This document shows positions 63,920-64,000 of a stretch of DNA of 64,000 nt, piece by piece. A program made the position numbers and the translations under genes. This DNA comes from Daucus carota subsp. sativus. Taxonomy: Eukaryota; Streptophyta; Magnoliopsida; Apiales; Apiaceae. Where the stretch lies: NCBI RefSeq assembly GCF_001625215.2, contig NC_030386.2:38319296-38383295 (forward strand), written 5' to 3'. The notes beneath the pieces are model-generated. The model saw nothing but the letters and a program-made list of their open reading frames with translations. It was not told the DNA's origin and did no database searches. The stretch's first letter is position 1. Each line of letters starts with the position of its first letter.

Positions 63920-64000
63920 GTATGGATTATGATGCATCCTACCCTCAAGTGTTCCGTTTTGCGTTAATTGCTTTTCCCATGTGACTCACATTTACTGGAG

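Noticed and set aside
63775-63984. Open frame running through the end of NRAMP exon 2
   Set aside because: The frame after 63919 follows a GT donor and does not match the family (ELLIG should continue into the next exon), so it is intron.

Overview
This is plant nuclear DNA, almost certainly from a eudicot. The evidence is split genes with GT/AG introns, chloroplast-targeted proteins, plant-only families (group II CNGC, PMI1, PIP-like peptide, CYP81-type P450, A3 cyclin), an RNase H-bearing L1-type LINE, and many MITE, hAT and Mutator-like elements in AT-rich spacers. The species cannot be named from the sequence. NUP43, ATG11, a SCPL29-like carboxypeptidase and a BFA2-like PPR gene lie together. 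From memory, their Arabidopsis counterparts cluster at At4g30790-At4g30840, so this looks like a partly conserved block with other genes interleaved.

Layout. 1-265: end of a hAT-like element. 716-5934 (+): NUP43, whose 3.4-kb third intron holds a hAT element and a 0.73-kb foldback element. 6801-9001 (+): plastid ribosomal protein bL35c. 9002-11527: spacer with hAT-like elements. 11528-16762 (-): ATG11, with one in-frame stop codon. About 17400-23201 (+): a nearly intact L1-type LINE, followed by a two-unit 130-bp tandem repeat and a Stowaway MITE. 24490-24735 (-): a LINE RNase H remnant. 25587-31392 (+): serine carboxypeptidase. 33625-38522 (+): cyclic nucleotide-gated channel. 38837-38916 (+): tRNA-Leu(CAG). 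39125-41809 (+): PPR protein. 43852-44088 (+): PIP-like signalling peptide. 44874-47420 (-): PMI1. 48455-48538 (+): tRNA-Leu(CAA). 48609-50211 (-): CYP81-like P450. 52261-54327 (-): cyclin A3. 54328-62379: about 8 kb of nested transposons. 62635 to the window end (+): first two exons of an NRAMP metal transporter.

The genes are independent eukaryotic transcription units, not an operon. Functions cover nuclear pore, plastid translation, plastid RNA maturation, chloroplast movement, autophagy, ion and metal transport, the cell cycle and peptide signalling. I did not find a clearly new multi-gene system. The most unusual points are the premature stop in an otherwise open ATG11, the complete LINE ORF2 beside an ORF1 broken by one stop, several long foldback elements (one in a NUP43 intron, two side by side at 56.4-57.9 kb), and hAT-like elements that share end structure but carry different subterminal repeats.
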